Assembly: GCA_029884335.1 (NCBI GenBank)
Contig: JAOUIA010000008.1
Coordinates: forward strand, 1 to 64,000
Source: Betaproteobacteria bacterium
GTDB lineage: Bacteria > Pseudomonadota > Gammaproteobacteria > Burkholderiales > Casimicrobiaceae
DNA length: 64,000 nt
Direction of reading: 5' to 3'
The notes below the pieces were generated by a model. That model made no database searches. It saw nothing but the letters and a program-made list of their open reading frames with translations, and was not told the origin of the DNA. Made by a program: the position numbers and the translations under genes. Below are positions 1 through 8,607 of the stretch, in pieces; positions within the stretch are counted from its first letter, which is position 1, and the number at the start of each line of letters is the position of its first letter.

Positions 1-1104
1 CTCCGCGTCGGCGCGCTTGGCGATGTCGCGGTAGCCCGCCAGCAGCTCGGCCGCGCTGGCGTGGAAGAAGCGCGGGTCGCTGTTGAGGAAGGCCTGGAAC
101 TGCGCGCGCGTGCCCGCGAAGCCGGCTTCCTTCGCCACCGCGTCCATCGCCTTGCCGATGCGCGCCACCTCGGCGAGGCCGAGGTCGTGGACCTCCCGCG
201 CCGTCATCGCGGTCGTCGTGTTCTGCGCGAGCTTGAGCTCGTAGTACCGGCCTCCGGCCGGCAGGTCGGAGGCCCCCACGCTCGCGCGAGCGGCGGGGAG
301 ATAGCGCGTCGCGAAGAACGTCCTCAGGCGCCGGAAGGCCGGCACCACGCCTTCGGCGATCGCGCGCCGCCCTTCCGCCGCGAGGCGCTCGCGCTCCGCG
401 GCGGGCACCTCCGGCGGAAAGGCCGCGAACGGCGCGTAGGCAGGCGTGCGCGCCGGGTCGGCGTCGATCTGCGCGTCGATCTGCTGCGGCACGCGCTCGA
501 TCGCCACGCGCGGCGGCAGCCACCCCGCCGCCATCGCGCGCTCCATGCGCACGATCACGGCGTCGAGCCACGCGGGGAACGCGGCGAGCCGCTTGAGATA
601 GCGCTCGTAGTCGGCGACGGACGCGAAGCGCATCGCGCGCACGAGGCGCTGGAAGTCGAGGTGCGGTCCCTGCTGCTGTGTCACCGGCGCCCACGACTCG
701 AACGTGCCGAACGGCAGGTCGCCGTAGAGCGCATCCTCGGCGGCGAGCTGGTAGAGCCGGTAGCGCAGCACGGCGAGCGAGACGCGCTCGGCCTCGGGCA
801 GCGCGGCGGCGTCGATGCGCGCGGCGCGCTCCCGGAACGCGGCCCGCCCGGCGCGGCGTCGCATCGTCGCCTGCCCGGACACGTCCGACAGGCGGTCGTC
901 GTAGCGGTGGTCGCCGAGCATCGTCGCGAACTCGGGCGCCTCCGCGAGGATCGCCTGCCAGTACTCCTCGAACAGCGCGCTGGCCTGCGCGGTCGCGGAT
1001 GCAGCAGCCGGCGCCTGCGCGCGCGCGCCGGGCGCCGCCAGCGCCGCCGCGACGAGAAGCGCGGCGGCAAGCGCCGCCACGCTGCGTGCGCTCCGTCGCG
1101 TCAC
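1..1104 (-). CDS. DUF885 family secreted protein, C-terminus outside window
   Basis: Open frame of 368 codons on the minus strand that runs off the left edge without a stop. It begins with GTG at 1104 and shows a clear Sec signal peptide: basic MTRRSARS, an alanine/leucine-rich core and an AxA site near residue 30. The mature part has the DUF885 look (FEEYWQ, ATMLGDHRYDDRLSD, Arg/Ala-rich helices), a family of putative zinc peptidase-like secreted proteins with no settled substrate. The GTG overlaps the TGA of the upstream DUF4242 gene (GTGA), so the two are translationally coupled. The metal-binding part of the family lies beyond the window. Confidence 0.75.
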   Translation of the reverse strand, partial: MTRRSARSVAALAAALLVAAALAAPGARAQAPAAASATAQASALFEEYWQAILAEAPEFATMLGDHRYDDRLSDVSGQATMRRRAGRAAFRERAARIDAAALPEAERVSLAVLRYRLYQLAAEDALYGDLPFGTFESWAPVTQQQGPHLDFQRLVRAMRFASVADYERYLKRLAAFPAWLDAVIVRMERAMAAGWLPPRVAIERVPQQIDAQIDADPARTPAYAPFAAFPPEVPAAERERLAAEGRRAIAEGVVPAFRRLRTFFATRYLPAARASVGASDLPAGGRYYELKLAQNTTTAMTAREVHDLGLAEVARIGKAMDAVAKEAGFAGTRAQFQAFLNSDPRFFHASAAELLAGYRDIAKRADAE

Positions 1105-1373
1105 TCGGCGGTCGTCGGGTCGATGACGGACATCACCCGCGACACCCGGTTGGCGGGAAAGCCTCCCTGCCGCGCGTGCTCGCGCACGGCTTCCTCGTTC
1201 GCCGCCAGGTAGACGCAGTAGATCCTGTCTTCCGTCACGTAGCTCTGCACCCACTGGACGTGTGGCCCGAGCTTCTCCAGCACGGCGCACGACTTCTTGG
1301 AGATCGCCTGCAGGTCGCGGGCGGAGAGCTTCCCCGCGCCCGGAATGTCGCGCTCTATGACGAACTTGGGCAT
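1101..1373 (-). CDS. DUF4242 domain protein
   Basis: A 90-residue cytoplasmic protein starting MPKFVIERDIPGAG and ending with IDPTTAE. Length and the pattern of an N-terminal beta strand, a helix with Cys29 and a later YVTEDRIYCVY strand match DUF4242, a ferredoxin-like-fold family some of whose members bind nickel. Its function is not established. It is the first gene of a two-gene unit with the DUF885 protein and overlaps that start codon. No catalytic motif is visible. Confidence 0.75.
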   Translation of the reverse strand: MPKFVIERDIPGAGKLSARDLQAISKKSCAVLEKLGPHVQWVQSYVTEDRIYCVYLAANEEAVREHARQGGFPANRVSRVMSVIDPTTAE

Positions 1374-1555
1374 GACTTCGTTCTCCTGGTGTGGCGCTGC
1401 ATCGGCATGGGCGCGCTTATTGCAGACCGCAGCCGCGCCCGCTCCGTCGCCGGCAGGCCGACCTGCCGCGGCGACCGCGCGACTATACCGCCGCCGTCCG
1501 CTTTGCGCGCGTAGCGCGGTTGCGCGCGAGGCGGCGACCCTGCCACCATCGAGCC

Positions 1556-2167
1556 ATGGAGCTGTCCTGGCCCTCGCTCGATCGCCTGCCCGACGTGGCC
1601 GACGCGCTGCGCCGCGGCTGGACGCCGGACCACACGCGCGGCGAGGCGGCGGCGCGGGAGGCGCTCGCCCGCATCGGGAGGGACGCGGCCGGGTACGTCG
1701 CGTCGCTCGTCGACCGCGAGGCGAAGGGCCCGCCGGTCGGGCTTCCCGACGGCACGACCGCGCCGCGCCTGCCCGGATACGTGCGCTGGATATGGGACGG
1801 CGCGTTCTGCGGCTTCATCGGCTTCCGCTGGCAGCCGGGCACAACCGAGCTGCCGCCGCACGTGCTCGGCCACATCGGCTACTCGGTCGTGCCGTGGCAG
1901 CGCTGCCGCGGCGTGGCCACGCGCGCGCTGCGCCTGCAGCTTCCCGACTGCGCGCGCGAGGGCCTGCCGCACGTGTTCGTCACCACCGATCCCGGCAACG
2001 TCGCCTCCCGGCGAGTGATCGAGCGCAACGGCGGCGTGCTCGTCGAGCGGTTCGTCAAGCCGGTTGCGTTCGGCAGCGCGCCCGGGCTGCGCTACCGCAT
2101 CGACCTCGCCGAGCACTCGCCGGCGCCTACGCCGCGGACGGCGACGAAGCCCGCGCGGGCGGCTTGA
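1556..2167 (+). CDS. GNAT family N-acetyltransferase
   Basis: 203 residues from ATG at 1556. An upstream in-frame start would add an arginine-rich, non-protein-like leader, so the internal ATG (MELSWPSLDRL) is chosen. The acetyl-CoA motif A is present as GHIGYSVVPWQRCRGVATRA near residues 100-120, followed by a motif-B segment (TDPGNVASRRVIERNGG). It resembles RimJ/YjcK-like GNATs that modify small molecules or protein N-termini; the substrate is unknown. Its last 41 bases overlap the end of the convergent PatZ-like gene. Confidence 0.8.
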   Translation: MELSWPSLDRLPDVADALRRGWTPDHTRGEAAAREALARIGRDAAGYVASLVDREAKGPPVGLPDGTTAPRLPGYVRWIWDGAFCGFIGFRWQPGTTELPPHVLGHIGYSVVPWQRCRGVATRALRLQLPDCAREGLPHVFVTTDPGNVASRRVIERNGGVLVERFVKPVAFGSAPGLRYRIDLAEHSPAPTPRTATKPARAA

Positions 2168-4844
2168 GGTCGAGCGTGGTGAGCACCTGCTCGCTGTCGT
2201 GCGGGTCGTCGCTCACCGTGAAGCCGAGCGCCTCCGCGAATTTCGCCATGTCGACGTTCTCGCGCAGCACCGCGCCCTCGAGCTGTGCCAGCCCCTTGCG
2301 GCGCGCGACGTCGATCAGCCGCCGCATCAGCAAGCCCCCCACGCCCCTGCCCTGCCATTCGTCGGCCACGACGATCGCGTACTCGGCGCTCTCGCGGTCC
2401 GGGTTCTGGACGAAGCGCGCCACGCCCACGATGCGCCGGCCGTGCGGAGCGGCGGCGTCGTCGACGATCGCCACGAACGCCATCTCGCGGTCGTAATCCA
2501 CCTGCGTGAAGCGCGCCAGCATCGCCGGCGTGAGCTCGTGCATGCGGTAGAAGAAGCGGAAGTAGCGCGAGCGCTCGGAGAGCCCATTGACGAAGTCGCG
2601 CTCCATCTCCGCGTCCTCGGGGCGGATCGGCCGCAGGTGCACCAGCGCGCCGTCTCGCGCAGTTGCGTCCTCGACCAGCTCGACGGGGTACGGGTGGATC
2701 GCCATGTGCCCGTACCGCGGCATGCGCGCGCGGCGGTGATCGACGACGACGCGCGCGCCGGTGACGAGCGCGCCTGCCGGGGCGACGAAAAGCGGGTCGA
2801 GCTCGAGCTCGATGAGCCACGGCAGCGCGCAGGCGAGCGTCGAGACCGCGAGCAGCAGCCGCAGCATCGCCTCGCGCGCGTCGCCGGCGACGAGCTCGTC
2901 GGCGTGCCCGCGCGCGCGCAGCGCGTCGATCATGTCGCCGGCAAGGCGCCGGTTGAGCGGCGGCAGCATCAGCGTGCGCTCGTCGGCGGAAACCGCCCGC
3001 CCCCGGCCCGGTCCCAGCGCGATCACCGGGCCGAACACCGGGTCCGTGTACACGCCCAGCGCGAGTTCGCGACAGGCCTCCGGGCCCGGCTCCTTGCACA
3101 CCTCGACGCCGACGCGCCTGTCGGCGCGGTGGCGGCCATGGGCGAGCGCCGCGAGCTCGGCGAACGCGCGCGCCACGGCGCGTGCGTCGCGCAAGTGCTC
3201 GCGCCGGCCGGCGATCGTCGAGCGCGGCGGCAGCGTCGACGCGTCGATCGCCAGCAGCACGGGGTAGCCCACGCGGCGGGCGACGCGCTTCGCTTCGTCG
3301 ACGTCGTACACCGTGGCCCTGGGCAGCGCGGCCAGGCCGTACGCCCCGAGCAGTCGCACCGCCTGCGGTTCGCTCAATTCGGTGCGGCCGTCCCGCTCGG
3401 CCGCGGCTCGCACGGCCTCGGCAGCGGCGAAGTCGGGCTGGCCCGGCTCCGGCTGCGGCGATGGCACCTCGAGCAACCACTCCTGGTGGCGACGGTACGC
3501 AGCGAGGAACGAGAACGCCTCGACCGCATTCTCGGGCGTGAAGAAGTTGGCGATGCCGCCGGCCTCGAGCGCCTCGCGCGCCTCGGGACGGTCGATCGCG
3601 CCGAGCCACGCTGCGAGCACCGGCTTGTCTGCACCGCGCGTGACGCCGGCGACCGCGCGCGCGACGTCGGTCGCACCGAATCCGGGTCGCGGCACGTGGA
3701 GCGCGATCACCGCGTGCACGCCCGGATCGGCGAGCGTCGCCGCCACCGCGGCGGCGAAGCGCGCCGGCGAGGCGTCGCCGCGCACGTCGACCGGGTTGCT
3801 GCGCGCGCACTCCTGGGGAAGCACGGCGTCGAGCGCGCGCACCGTGGGACGCTCGAGCACCGCGAGCCTGACCCCGCGCTCGAGCGCGCTGTCGGCGGCA
3901 AGCAGCGCAGGGCCGCGGCCGTTGGCGACGATGGCGATGCCCTCGCCGCGCGGGATGCGCCCGGCCGCCAGGATGCGCGCCGCGGCGAACAGCTGCGTGT
4001 ACGTGCGCACGCGCACCGTGCCGGCGCGACGCACCGCGGCGTCGAACACCGCGTCCTGCGCCGGCGCACGAGAATGCGGGTCGATCGCCTCGGTCGAGCG
4101 CCCCGCCTTGAGCAGGATCACGGGCTTGGTCCGCGCCGCCGCGCGGAGCGCGGAGAGGAAGCGCCGCGCGTCGCGCACCGACTCGACGTAGAGCAGGATG
4201 CCGTCGGTCGCGGGATCGATCAACAGGCAGTCGAGCATCTCGCCGAAGTTGATGTCGACCCCCGCGCCCAGCGAGATCGCGGTCGAGAAACCGATGCCCA
4301 TCGGTGCCGCGAAGTCGAGCATGGCGGCACACATCGCGCCCGACTGCGCGACCAGCGCGAGGCGGCCCGGCGCGACGGGCGCGTCGCTGACCGAGGCGTT
4401 GAGCCCGATGTCGGTGCGCACGATGCCGAATGCACCGGGACCGACGAGGCGGATGCCGCGCCGCGCGGCGAGCTGGCCCACGTCGCGGATCCAGCGGCGC
4501 TGCGCCACCGGGTCCGCCGCCCTGGGATCGGTGAGGACGATCGCAGCGGGCACCCGCGCCCGCGCCGCGTCCTCGAGCGTCTCGCGCATCGTCTGCGGCG
4601 GCGACACGACCACCGCGAGGTCCACCGGCCTGCCGATCGCCGCCAGCGACGCGTGCGACTTGCGACCGAGCACCTTGCGGTGCGCGGGGTTCACCGCAAA
4701 GAACTCGCCGTCGAACGCGCTGCCGAGGATGTTCTCGAGCACGGTGCGGCCGAGCGAGCCGGAGCGCTCGGAGGCGCCGACGAGGGCCACGCTCGAGGGC
4801 GTGACGAGAGGGCGGAGGTAGTGGTGGAGGCTCGTGACGGGCAT
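2127..4844 (-). CDS. PatZ-like protein lysine acetyltransferase (NDP-forming acyl-CoA synthetase domain plus GNAT)
   Basis: 905 residues with the architecture of bacterial Pat/PatZ. An N-terminal CoA-binding Rossmann domain (SVALVGASERSGS near 18-30) is followed by succinyl-CoA-synthetase-like flavodoxin domains, an ATP-grasp region around 480-690 and a C-terminal GNAT domain from about 720, with the acetyl-CoA loop EWQGRGVGGLL near 830. Pat enzymes acetylate and switch off AMP-forming CoA ligases; in Rhodopseudomonas palustris the targets include aryl-CoA ligases such as BadA. That role fits this aromatic-degrading genome but is inference. It is monocistronic, with its tail overlapping the convergent GNAT gene by 41 bp. 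Confidence 0.85.
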   Translation of the reverse strand: MPVTSLHHYLRPLVTPSSVALVGASERSGSLGRTVLENILGSAFDGEFFAVNPAHRKVLGRKSHASLAAIGRPVDLAVVVSPPQTMRETLEDAARARVPAAIVLTDPRAADPVAQRRWIRDVGQLAARRGIRLVGPGAFGIVRTDIGLNASVSDAPVAPGRLALVAQSGAMCAAMLDFAAPMGIGFSTAISLGAGVDINFGEMLDCLLIDPATDGILLYVESVRDARRFLSALRAAARTKPVILLKAGRSTEAIDPHSRAPAQDAVFDAAVRRAGTVRVRTYTQLFAAARILAAGRIPRGEGIAIVANGRGPALLAADSALERGVRLAVLERPTVRALDAVLPQECARSNPVDVRGDASPARFAAAVAATLADPGVHAVIALHVPRPGFGATDVARAVAGVTRGADKPVLAAWLGAIDRPEAREALEAGGIANFFTPENAVEAFSFLAAYRRHQEWLLEVPSPQPEPGQPDFAAAEAVRAAAERDGRTELSEPQAVRLLGAYGLAALPRATVYDVDEAKRVARRVGYPVLLAIDASTLPPRSTIAGRREHLRDARAVARAFAELAALAHGRHRADRRVGVEVCKEPGPEACRELALGVYTDPVFGPVIALGPGRGRAVSADERTLMLPPLNRRLAGDMIDALRARGHADELVAGDAREAMLRLLLAVSTLACALPWLIELELDPLFVAPAGALVTGARVVVDHRRARMPRYGHMAIHPYPVELVEDATARDGALVHLRPIRPEDAEMERDFVNGLSERSRYFRFFYRMHELTPAMLARFTQVDYDREMAFVAIVDDAAAPHGRRIVGVARFVQNPDRESAEYAIVVADEWQGRGVGGLLMRRLIDVARRKGLAQLEGAVLRENVDMAKFAEALGFTVSDDPHDSEQVLTTLDLKPPARASSPSAA

Positions 4845-4936
4845 CGCGTGCGACGGCCGGGCGCGGCGACGAACGGACGTCGAGTGTACTTCGCCGCGCG
4901 CGCCGCACCCCCGCAGGGGCCGCGCGGGCCGCCGCC

Positions 4937-4942
4937 TATAAT
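4937..4942 (+). promoter_or_regulatory. -10 element of the tRNA-Ile2 promoter
   Basis: A perfect TATAAT lies 38 bp before the tRNA, which would place transcription start near 4949. No clear TTGACA-like -35 is seen at the usual distance. The gap between the PatZ-like gene and the tRNA holds nothing else recognisable. Confidence 0.5.
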
Positions 4943-4979
4943 CGGGCGATTCGCAACAGGACTGCAGCAGCGCCGCGCA

Positions 4980-5052
4980 GGGCCCGTAGCTCAGGGGTTA
5001 GAGCAGGCGACTCATAATCGCTTGGTCGCTGGTTCAAATCCAGCCGGGCCCA
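4980..5052 (+). tRNA. tRNA-Ile2 (CAU anticodon, lysidine type)
   Basis: A full cloverleaf is visible: acceptor GGGCCCG paired with CGGGCCC, D arm GCTC/GAGC, anticodon arm GGCGA-CTCATAA-TCGCT, variable loop TGGTC, and T arm GCTGG-TTCAAAT-CCAGC with discriminator A. The anticodon is CAT, but the anticodon arm, variable loop and T arm are almost base-for-base those of E. coli ileX (tRNA-Ile2), not of elongator tRNA-Met. It therefore should be read as isoleucine tRNA whose C34 becomes lysidine (TilS) to decode AUA. The 3' CCA is not encoded (CCC follows the discriminator). Confidence 0.9.
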
Positions 5053-5063
5053 CCCCGATGCGC

Positions 5064-5666
5064 TCACCGCGGCCGCAGCCCCGCGAAGCGCCGCTCCGCC
5101 CACGCCATGCCGCGCGCGGCGAGCGCCAGCGCGGCGACGAACGCGAGCACGTACCAGCCCGTCGCGATGCCGGTGAGCGACGGCAGCGTGACCTCGCCTT
5201 GCGCGTTGTCGCGCACCCACGCCTCGATGCCGGGCACGAACTGCGCGTAGGCCGCAAGGCCCGCCACGATGCCGGCGAGGAACGCCATCGCGTCGTAGCG
5301 GCCGGACGCGCACGCGACGACCGACGTGCCGGGGCAATAGCCGCCGACGACGAAGCCCGCGCCGAGCAGCAGGCCGCCGACGATCTGCGCGGCGTAGTTC
5401 GTCGGCACGACGTAGACCTCCGCCATGTCGAGGAGTCCCGCGGCGGAGGCGAGCCACAGGGCGGCCATCGCCGTGACGATCGCGGTGAACATCACCTTCA
5501 CGACCGCCATGTCGTAGCCGTAGAACACGGCGGTGAGCTTGCGTCCGGAGCCGAAGCCCGCGCGCTCGAGCACGAAGCCGAACGCGAGGCCGAGCGCGAA
5601 GGCGGCGGCGAGGAACGCCGCGACGGAAAAGTCGAAGGACGACGTGAGCGGGAACATCAGAGCCAC
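5064..5666 (-). CDS. YeeE/YedE family membrane protein, second half-transporter
   Basis: A 200-residue hydrophobic protein with about five membrane segments and the YeeE/YedE (DUF395) signatures: ERAGFGSGRKLTAVFYGYD near residue 34, and GGYCPGTSVV with a conserved cysteine in a membrane segment. Members of this family import thiosulfate or other sulfur species through relays of membrane cysteines. It follows and overlaps by 10 bp another YeeE/YedE half protein, so the two probably form one permease or act together. The specific substrate is not shown by the sequence. Confidence 0.8.
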   Translation of the reverse strand: MALMFPLTSSFDFSVAAFLAAAFALGLAFGFVLERAGFGSGRKLTAVFYGYDMAVVKVMFTAIVTAMAALWLASAAGLLDMAEVYVVPTNYAAQIVGGLLLGAGFVVGGYCPGTSVVACASGRYDAMAFLAGIVAGLAAYAQFVPGIEAWVRDNAQGEVTLPSLTGIATGWYVLAFVAALALAARGMAWAERRFAGLRPR

Positions 5667-6190
5667 TCCCTGCGGACGAAATACGCGACCGCGTAGCCCG
5701 CCGCGAACACCGCGAGCATGAACGCGAGGCTGCCGGCGTTGAGGACGGCGGCACCCGAGAGCGCCTGCCCGCTGGTGCAGCCGAGCGCGATCTTGGCGCC
5801 GACGGCAACCAGCGCACCGCCGCCGAACGCCAGCGCCAGGCGCGGCGCCGCGCCGATCGACGGCCCGCGGTCGAGCCCGAAGCGCAGGCGTCCGGCCGAC
5901 TTCGCGCCGATCCAGCCGCCGACGAACGTGCCGAGCACGAGCAGCGGCAGGAAGTCGAGGAGCGGCGTGCCGCCTTCGAGGTAGCGGGCGTGCACCGGGT
6001 TCGCCTGCGCGGCCGCGGGGGACACGGCATTGGCGATTGTGGCGACCAATGCGGAGAACGCTCCCGACGCGCCCAGCCCCCGGCCGGCGACGAGGTAGGT
6101 CGCCAGCAGGACGAGGCCCAGCACGAAGCCGGCGACGTACGGGTTCCAGTAGGGGGCGGGCAGGCGCGCGGCGGTGTCGGCTGGCTTCAT
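5657..6190 (-). CDS. YeeE/YedE family membrane protein, first half-transporter
   Basis: 177 residues from ATG at 6190 (MKPADTAARLPAPYWNPY). A longer frame from 6286 is rejected because it adds a non-membrane leader. Membrane segments alternate with the family hallmark ALGCTSGQALSGAAVLNAGS, with a cysteine placed for sulfur-compound relay. It is the leading gene of a two-gene unit with the downstream YeeE/YedE half. An FNR-like box centred 70 bp upstream of this start suggests low-oxygen control; the box-to-start distance is nearly the same as at hemN in this window. Confidence 0.8.
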   Translation of the reverse strand: MKPADTAARLPAPYWNPYVAGFVLGLVLLATYLVAGRGLGASGAFSALVATIANAVSPAAAQANPVHARYLEGGTPLLDFLPLLVLGTFVGGWIGAKSAGRLRFGLDRGPSIGAAPRLALAFGGGALVAVGAKIALGCTSGQALSGAAVLNAGSLAFMLAVFAAGYAVAYFVRREWL

Positions 6191-6253
6191 CGGGGGCTCG
6201 GCGCGGGGCAGTTCACACGCTGCACAGAGTGGCCCGGGGCGCCCACCCGCGAC

Positions 6254-6267
6254 CTGACTGGAGTCAA
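6254..6267. promoter_or_regulatory. FNR/CRP-like box upstream of the YeeE/YedE pair
   Basis: CTGACTGGAGTCAA fits TTGAY-N4-RTCAA except for the first base, and TGAC/GTCA form a perfect dyad. Its centre is about 70 bp upstream of the start at 6190. The surrounding 6191-6588 gap (about 400 bp) between divergent genes shows no gene and no other element I can support. Confidence 0.4.
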
Positions 6268-6588
6268 TATATCGGCAGATGCGCACACGCTCATATTGCC
6301 GAAAACCGCCCTGGCGGCTTGCAGGTGGTCGGCAGCATCGTCGGGTCGCCGGCCGTCAAGGAGCATCGCCTCCCGGGCGACGCAATTTGGGGCGAGTTCC
6401 GACGCATCGCGGCAACGCGCAGGACCCCCTTGCCGCGCCCCGGGCCGGCCCGCGGGCGCACATGCGAGGACTTGACCCCCCGCGGCTGGCCGGCAGCCTG
6501 CTGGCACGGCCTTCGCGTTGCCCTGACCGGGTGCGCCGGCCGCCGCGGTTGCGCACGCGCCGCGACTGCCCCCGTACCCGCCGATTCC

Positions 6589-8388
6589 ATGCGCCGACAC
6601 GCCCTCCTCCTGCTCGCCTGCCCCCGCAGCGGGGCGACCGCGCTCGCTGCCGGGCTTGCCCACGCGGGTGCGTATGCGGGACGGACGTTCCTCGCCGCGC
6701 CTGCCGGCGAGCCGTCCGCGACCTGGCAGTCCGCGGCGCTCGCGGCCTTCAACGAGCGATTGCTGGCGAGCATGGGAATGCGCTGGGACGCGCTGGTCCC
6801 CCTTCCCGACCGCTGGCGCGAGCGTCCGGGAGTGCGCGCTCTCGCAGCCGAGGCCGACGCGCTGATCGCCGAGGAGTGGGGCGGCGCCGACCACGTCGTG
6901 CTGCACGAGTCGCACCTCGCGCTCACCGCGTCGTTCTGGCGCGAGCGCTTCGAGGCCGCGGGCTTCGACGTCGGCTGCGCGATCGTCGTGCGGCGCCCTG
7001 CCGAGGTCGCCGCTTCGATGGCGCGCCGCGAGCCGTTCGCGCCCGAGAAGTCGCTCGCGCTGTGGCTGCACTACCTCGCCGAGGCCGAGCGTGGCAGCCG
7101 TGGTGGCTCGCGCACGCTGATCACCTACGACCGCCTGCTCGACGCCCCGGCCGGCGCGCTGTCGCACGTCGTCGCCGACACACGCTTCGGCCTGCGCATC
7201 GAGCGCGCCGAGCGCGAGGCGGCGCTGACGGCGATCCGGCCCGAGCTGCGCCGCTACGGCGACGAGCACGGCACCGCGATCGCCGGGCTGTCGTCGGGCA
7301 TCGACGCCGCGCTCGAAGAGGGCTACCGGCAGCTGGCGAAGCTCGCCCCGGGCGCCGATCCGCGCCGCGCGGTCGAGGCGATCGCGCAGGCCGCCCAGGT
7401 GCCGATGCTGCACGCGATCCCGCCGTGGCTCGCGCAGGAGCTGGCCAACGCGCGCGCGCAGGCCGAGCGCCAGTCGGAGTCGCTGCGCGAAGCGGCGCAA
7501 CGCTCTGCGGCGCTGGAGGCCTCGCTCGCCGAGGCGCGACGCGCGAACATCGAGCGCGACCGCCGCGAGGCCGAGCTGCGCAGGCGCATCGACGAGATGG
7601 CCCGCCCGCGCCATCCCGAGGGCCTCGACGCGCGCGTCGACGAGGCGCTGGCGCAGCTTCGCTCCGACGTGGCGCGCATGGCCACCTCGCTCACCGACCA
7701 GCCCGAGCGCGAGCACCGCATGTTGCTGGAAAACGCGCAGCTGCAGCGCGACCTCGCCGACGAGCGCAACACGATCGCGAAGCTCTCCGAGGCCTACGAG
7801 CGCGAGAAGGCGGCCGCCGAGCAGTTCGGCGCCGACCTCGCCGCTGCGCAGGCCAACCTGCACGCGCTCGCCGACGAGCTGGAGCGCGCCCGCGCCTCCG
7901 AGCAGGCGTGGAACCAGCACGGCGAGGAGCTCGCGCGCGACGTCGATGCGGCCCGCGACGCGCTGCACGCGATGCAGTCGGAGCGCGACGCGCTGCGCAA
8001 GGAGCGCGACCAGGCGGCGCAGCAGCTGGAGAAGATGCGCGAGGAACTCGACACCGCGCGCACCGACCTGCGCATTGTCGACAACGATCGCACGGCGCTC
8101 ACCGCGCGCGCGCAGGCCGTGACCGACGCCGCCGCGGCGCTGCGCGAGGAACTGGCGCGGCGCTCGGCGAACGAGGCCGCGCTCGCCGCCGAGCGCGACC
8201 GGCTCGCGGCGGAGCTGAAGGAGTCGACGGGCCGCGCCGCGGCGCTGGAAAAGGAGCTGTCGCGGCGCATGGCCGACTTGAGCGCCCTCTCCGGCCGCAA
8301 CGAGTCGCTCGGCCGCGTGCTCGCGGAAGTCGAGAAGTCGTGGATGGGCCGGCGCGCGATCGCCGGCCTGCGGCGCAACAACAGCTGA
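6589..8388 (+). CDS. Sulfotransferase-like protein with long C-terminal coiled coil
   Basis: 599 residues from ATG at 6589. The N-terminus carries a P-loop-like 5'-phosphosulfate motif, LLACPRSGATALAAGLAHAG, and a later CAIVVRRPAEVAASMARR that resembles the 3'-phosphate-binding segment of PAPS sulfotransferases (about residues 130-150). From roughly residue 280 to 585 the protein is almost pure heptad-like Glu/Ala/Arg/Leu sequence, a long coiled coil, ending WMGRRAIAGLRRNN. Such fusions often act in cell-surface polysaccharide modification, but no glycan genes adjoin it here. It stands alone, convergent with the RND pump unit. Confidence 0.65.
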   Translation: MRRHALLLLACPRSGATALAAGLAHAGAYAGRTFLAAPAGEPSATWQSAALAAFNERLLASMGMRWDALVPLPDRWRERPGVRALAAEADALIAEEWGGADHVVLHESHLALTASFWRERFEAAGFDVGCAIVVRRPAEVAASMARREPFAPEKSLALWLHYLAEAERGSRGGSRTLITYDRLLDAPAGALSHVVADTRFGLRIERAEREAALTAIRPELRRYGDEHGTAIAGLSSGIDAALEEGYRQLAKLAPGADPRRAVEAIAQAAQVPMLHAIPPWLAQELANARAQAERQSESLREAAQRSAALEASLAEARRANIERDRREAELRRRIDEMARPRHPEGLDARVDEALAQLRSDVARMATSLTDQPEREHRMLLENAQLQRDLADERNTIAKLSEAYEREKAAAEQFGADLAAAQANLHALADELERARASEQAWNQHGEELARDVDAARDALHAMQSERDALRKERDQAAQQLEKMREELDTARTDLRIVDNDRTALTARAQAVTDAAAALREELARRSANEAALAAERDRLAAELKESTGRAAALEKELSRRMADLSALSGRNESLGRVLAEVEKSWMGRRAIAGLRRNNS

Positions 8389-8394
8389 CGGGGC

Positions 8395-8607
8395 TCAGCC
8401 CCCGCAGCTGCGCACGCCGAAGCGCTTCAGCACCGTCTCGGGCAGGCAGAAGCGGGTGAGGCCGCTCTGGAACAGGTTTGCGCCGGCGAAGGCGGTGAGC
8501 CACAGCCAGTGCGGGCTCGCGTGCAGCGGGCTGCCGGGCGCGCCCAGCGCCAGCGAGATCAGGACGACGGCGCCGGCGAAACTGCGGATGACGCGTTCGG
8601 TGGTCAT
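8395..8607 (-). CDS. DUF2892 family small membrane protein
   Basis: 70 residues from ATG at 8607, with two hydrophobic helices and the family end pattern FCLPETVLKRFGVRSCGG, which carries two cysteines. DUF2892 domains resemble the membrane part of YgaP. Its ATG overlaps the TGA of the upstream RND pump gene (ATGA), so it is the last cistron of that unit. A second DUF2892 gene begins the same unit at 13082. The function is unknown. Confidence 0.75.
   Translation of the reverse strand: MTTERVIRSFAGAVVLISLALGAPGSPLHASPHWLWLTAFAGANLFQSGLTRFCLPETVLKRFGVRSCGG

Noticed and set aside
4980-5052. Elongator tRNA-Met for the CAT anticodon tRNA
   Set aside because: The anticodon arm, variable loop and T arm match tRNA-Ile2 (ileX) almost exactly and differ from tRNA-Met.
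2064-5696. A 1,210-codon open frame on the plus strand opposite the PatZ-like gene
   Set aside because: It is arginine/histidine-rich, has no domain, and runs through the tRNA gene. It is a GC-driven shadow of the minus-strand gene.
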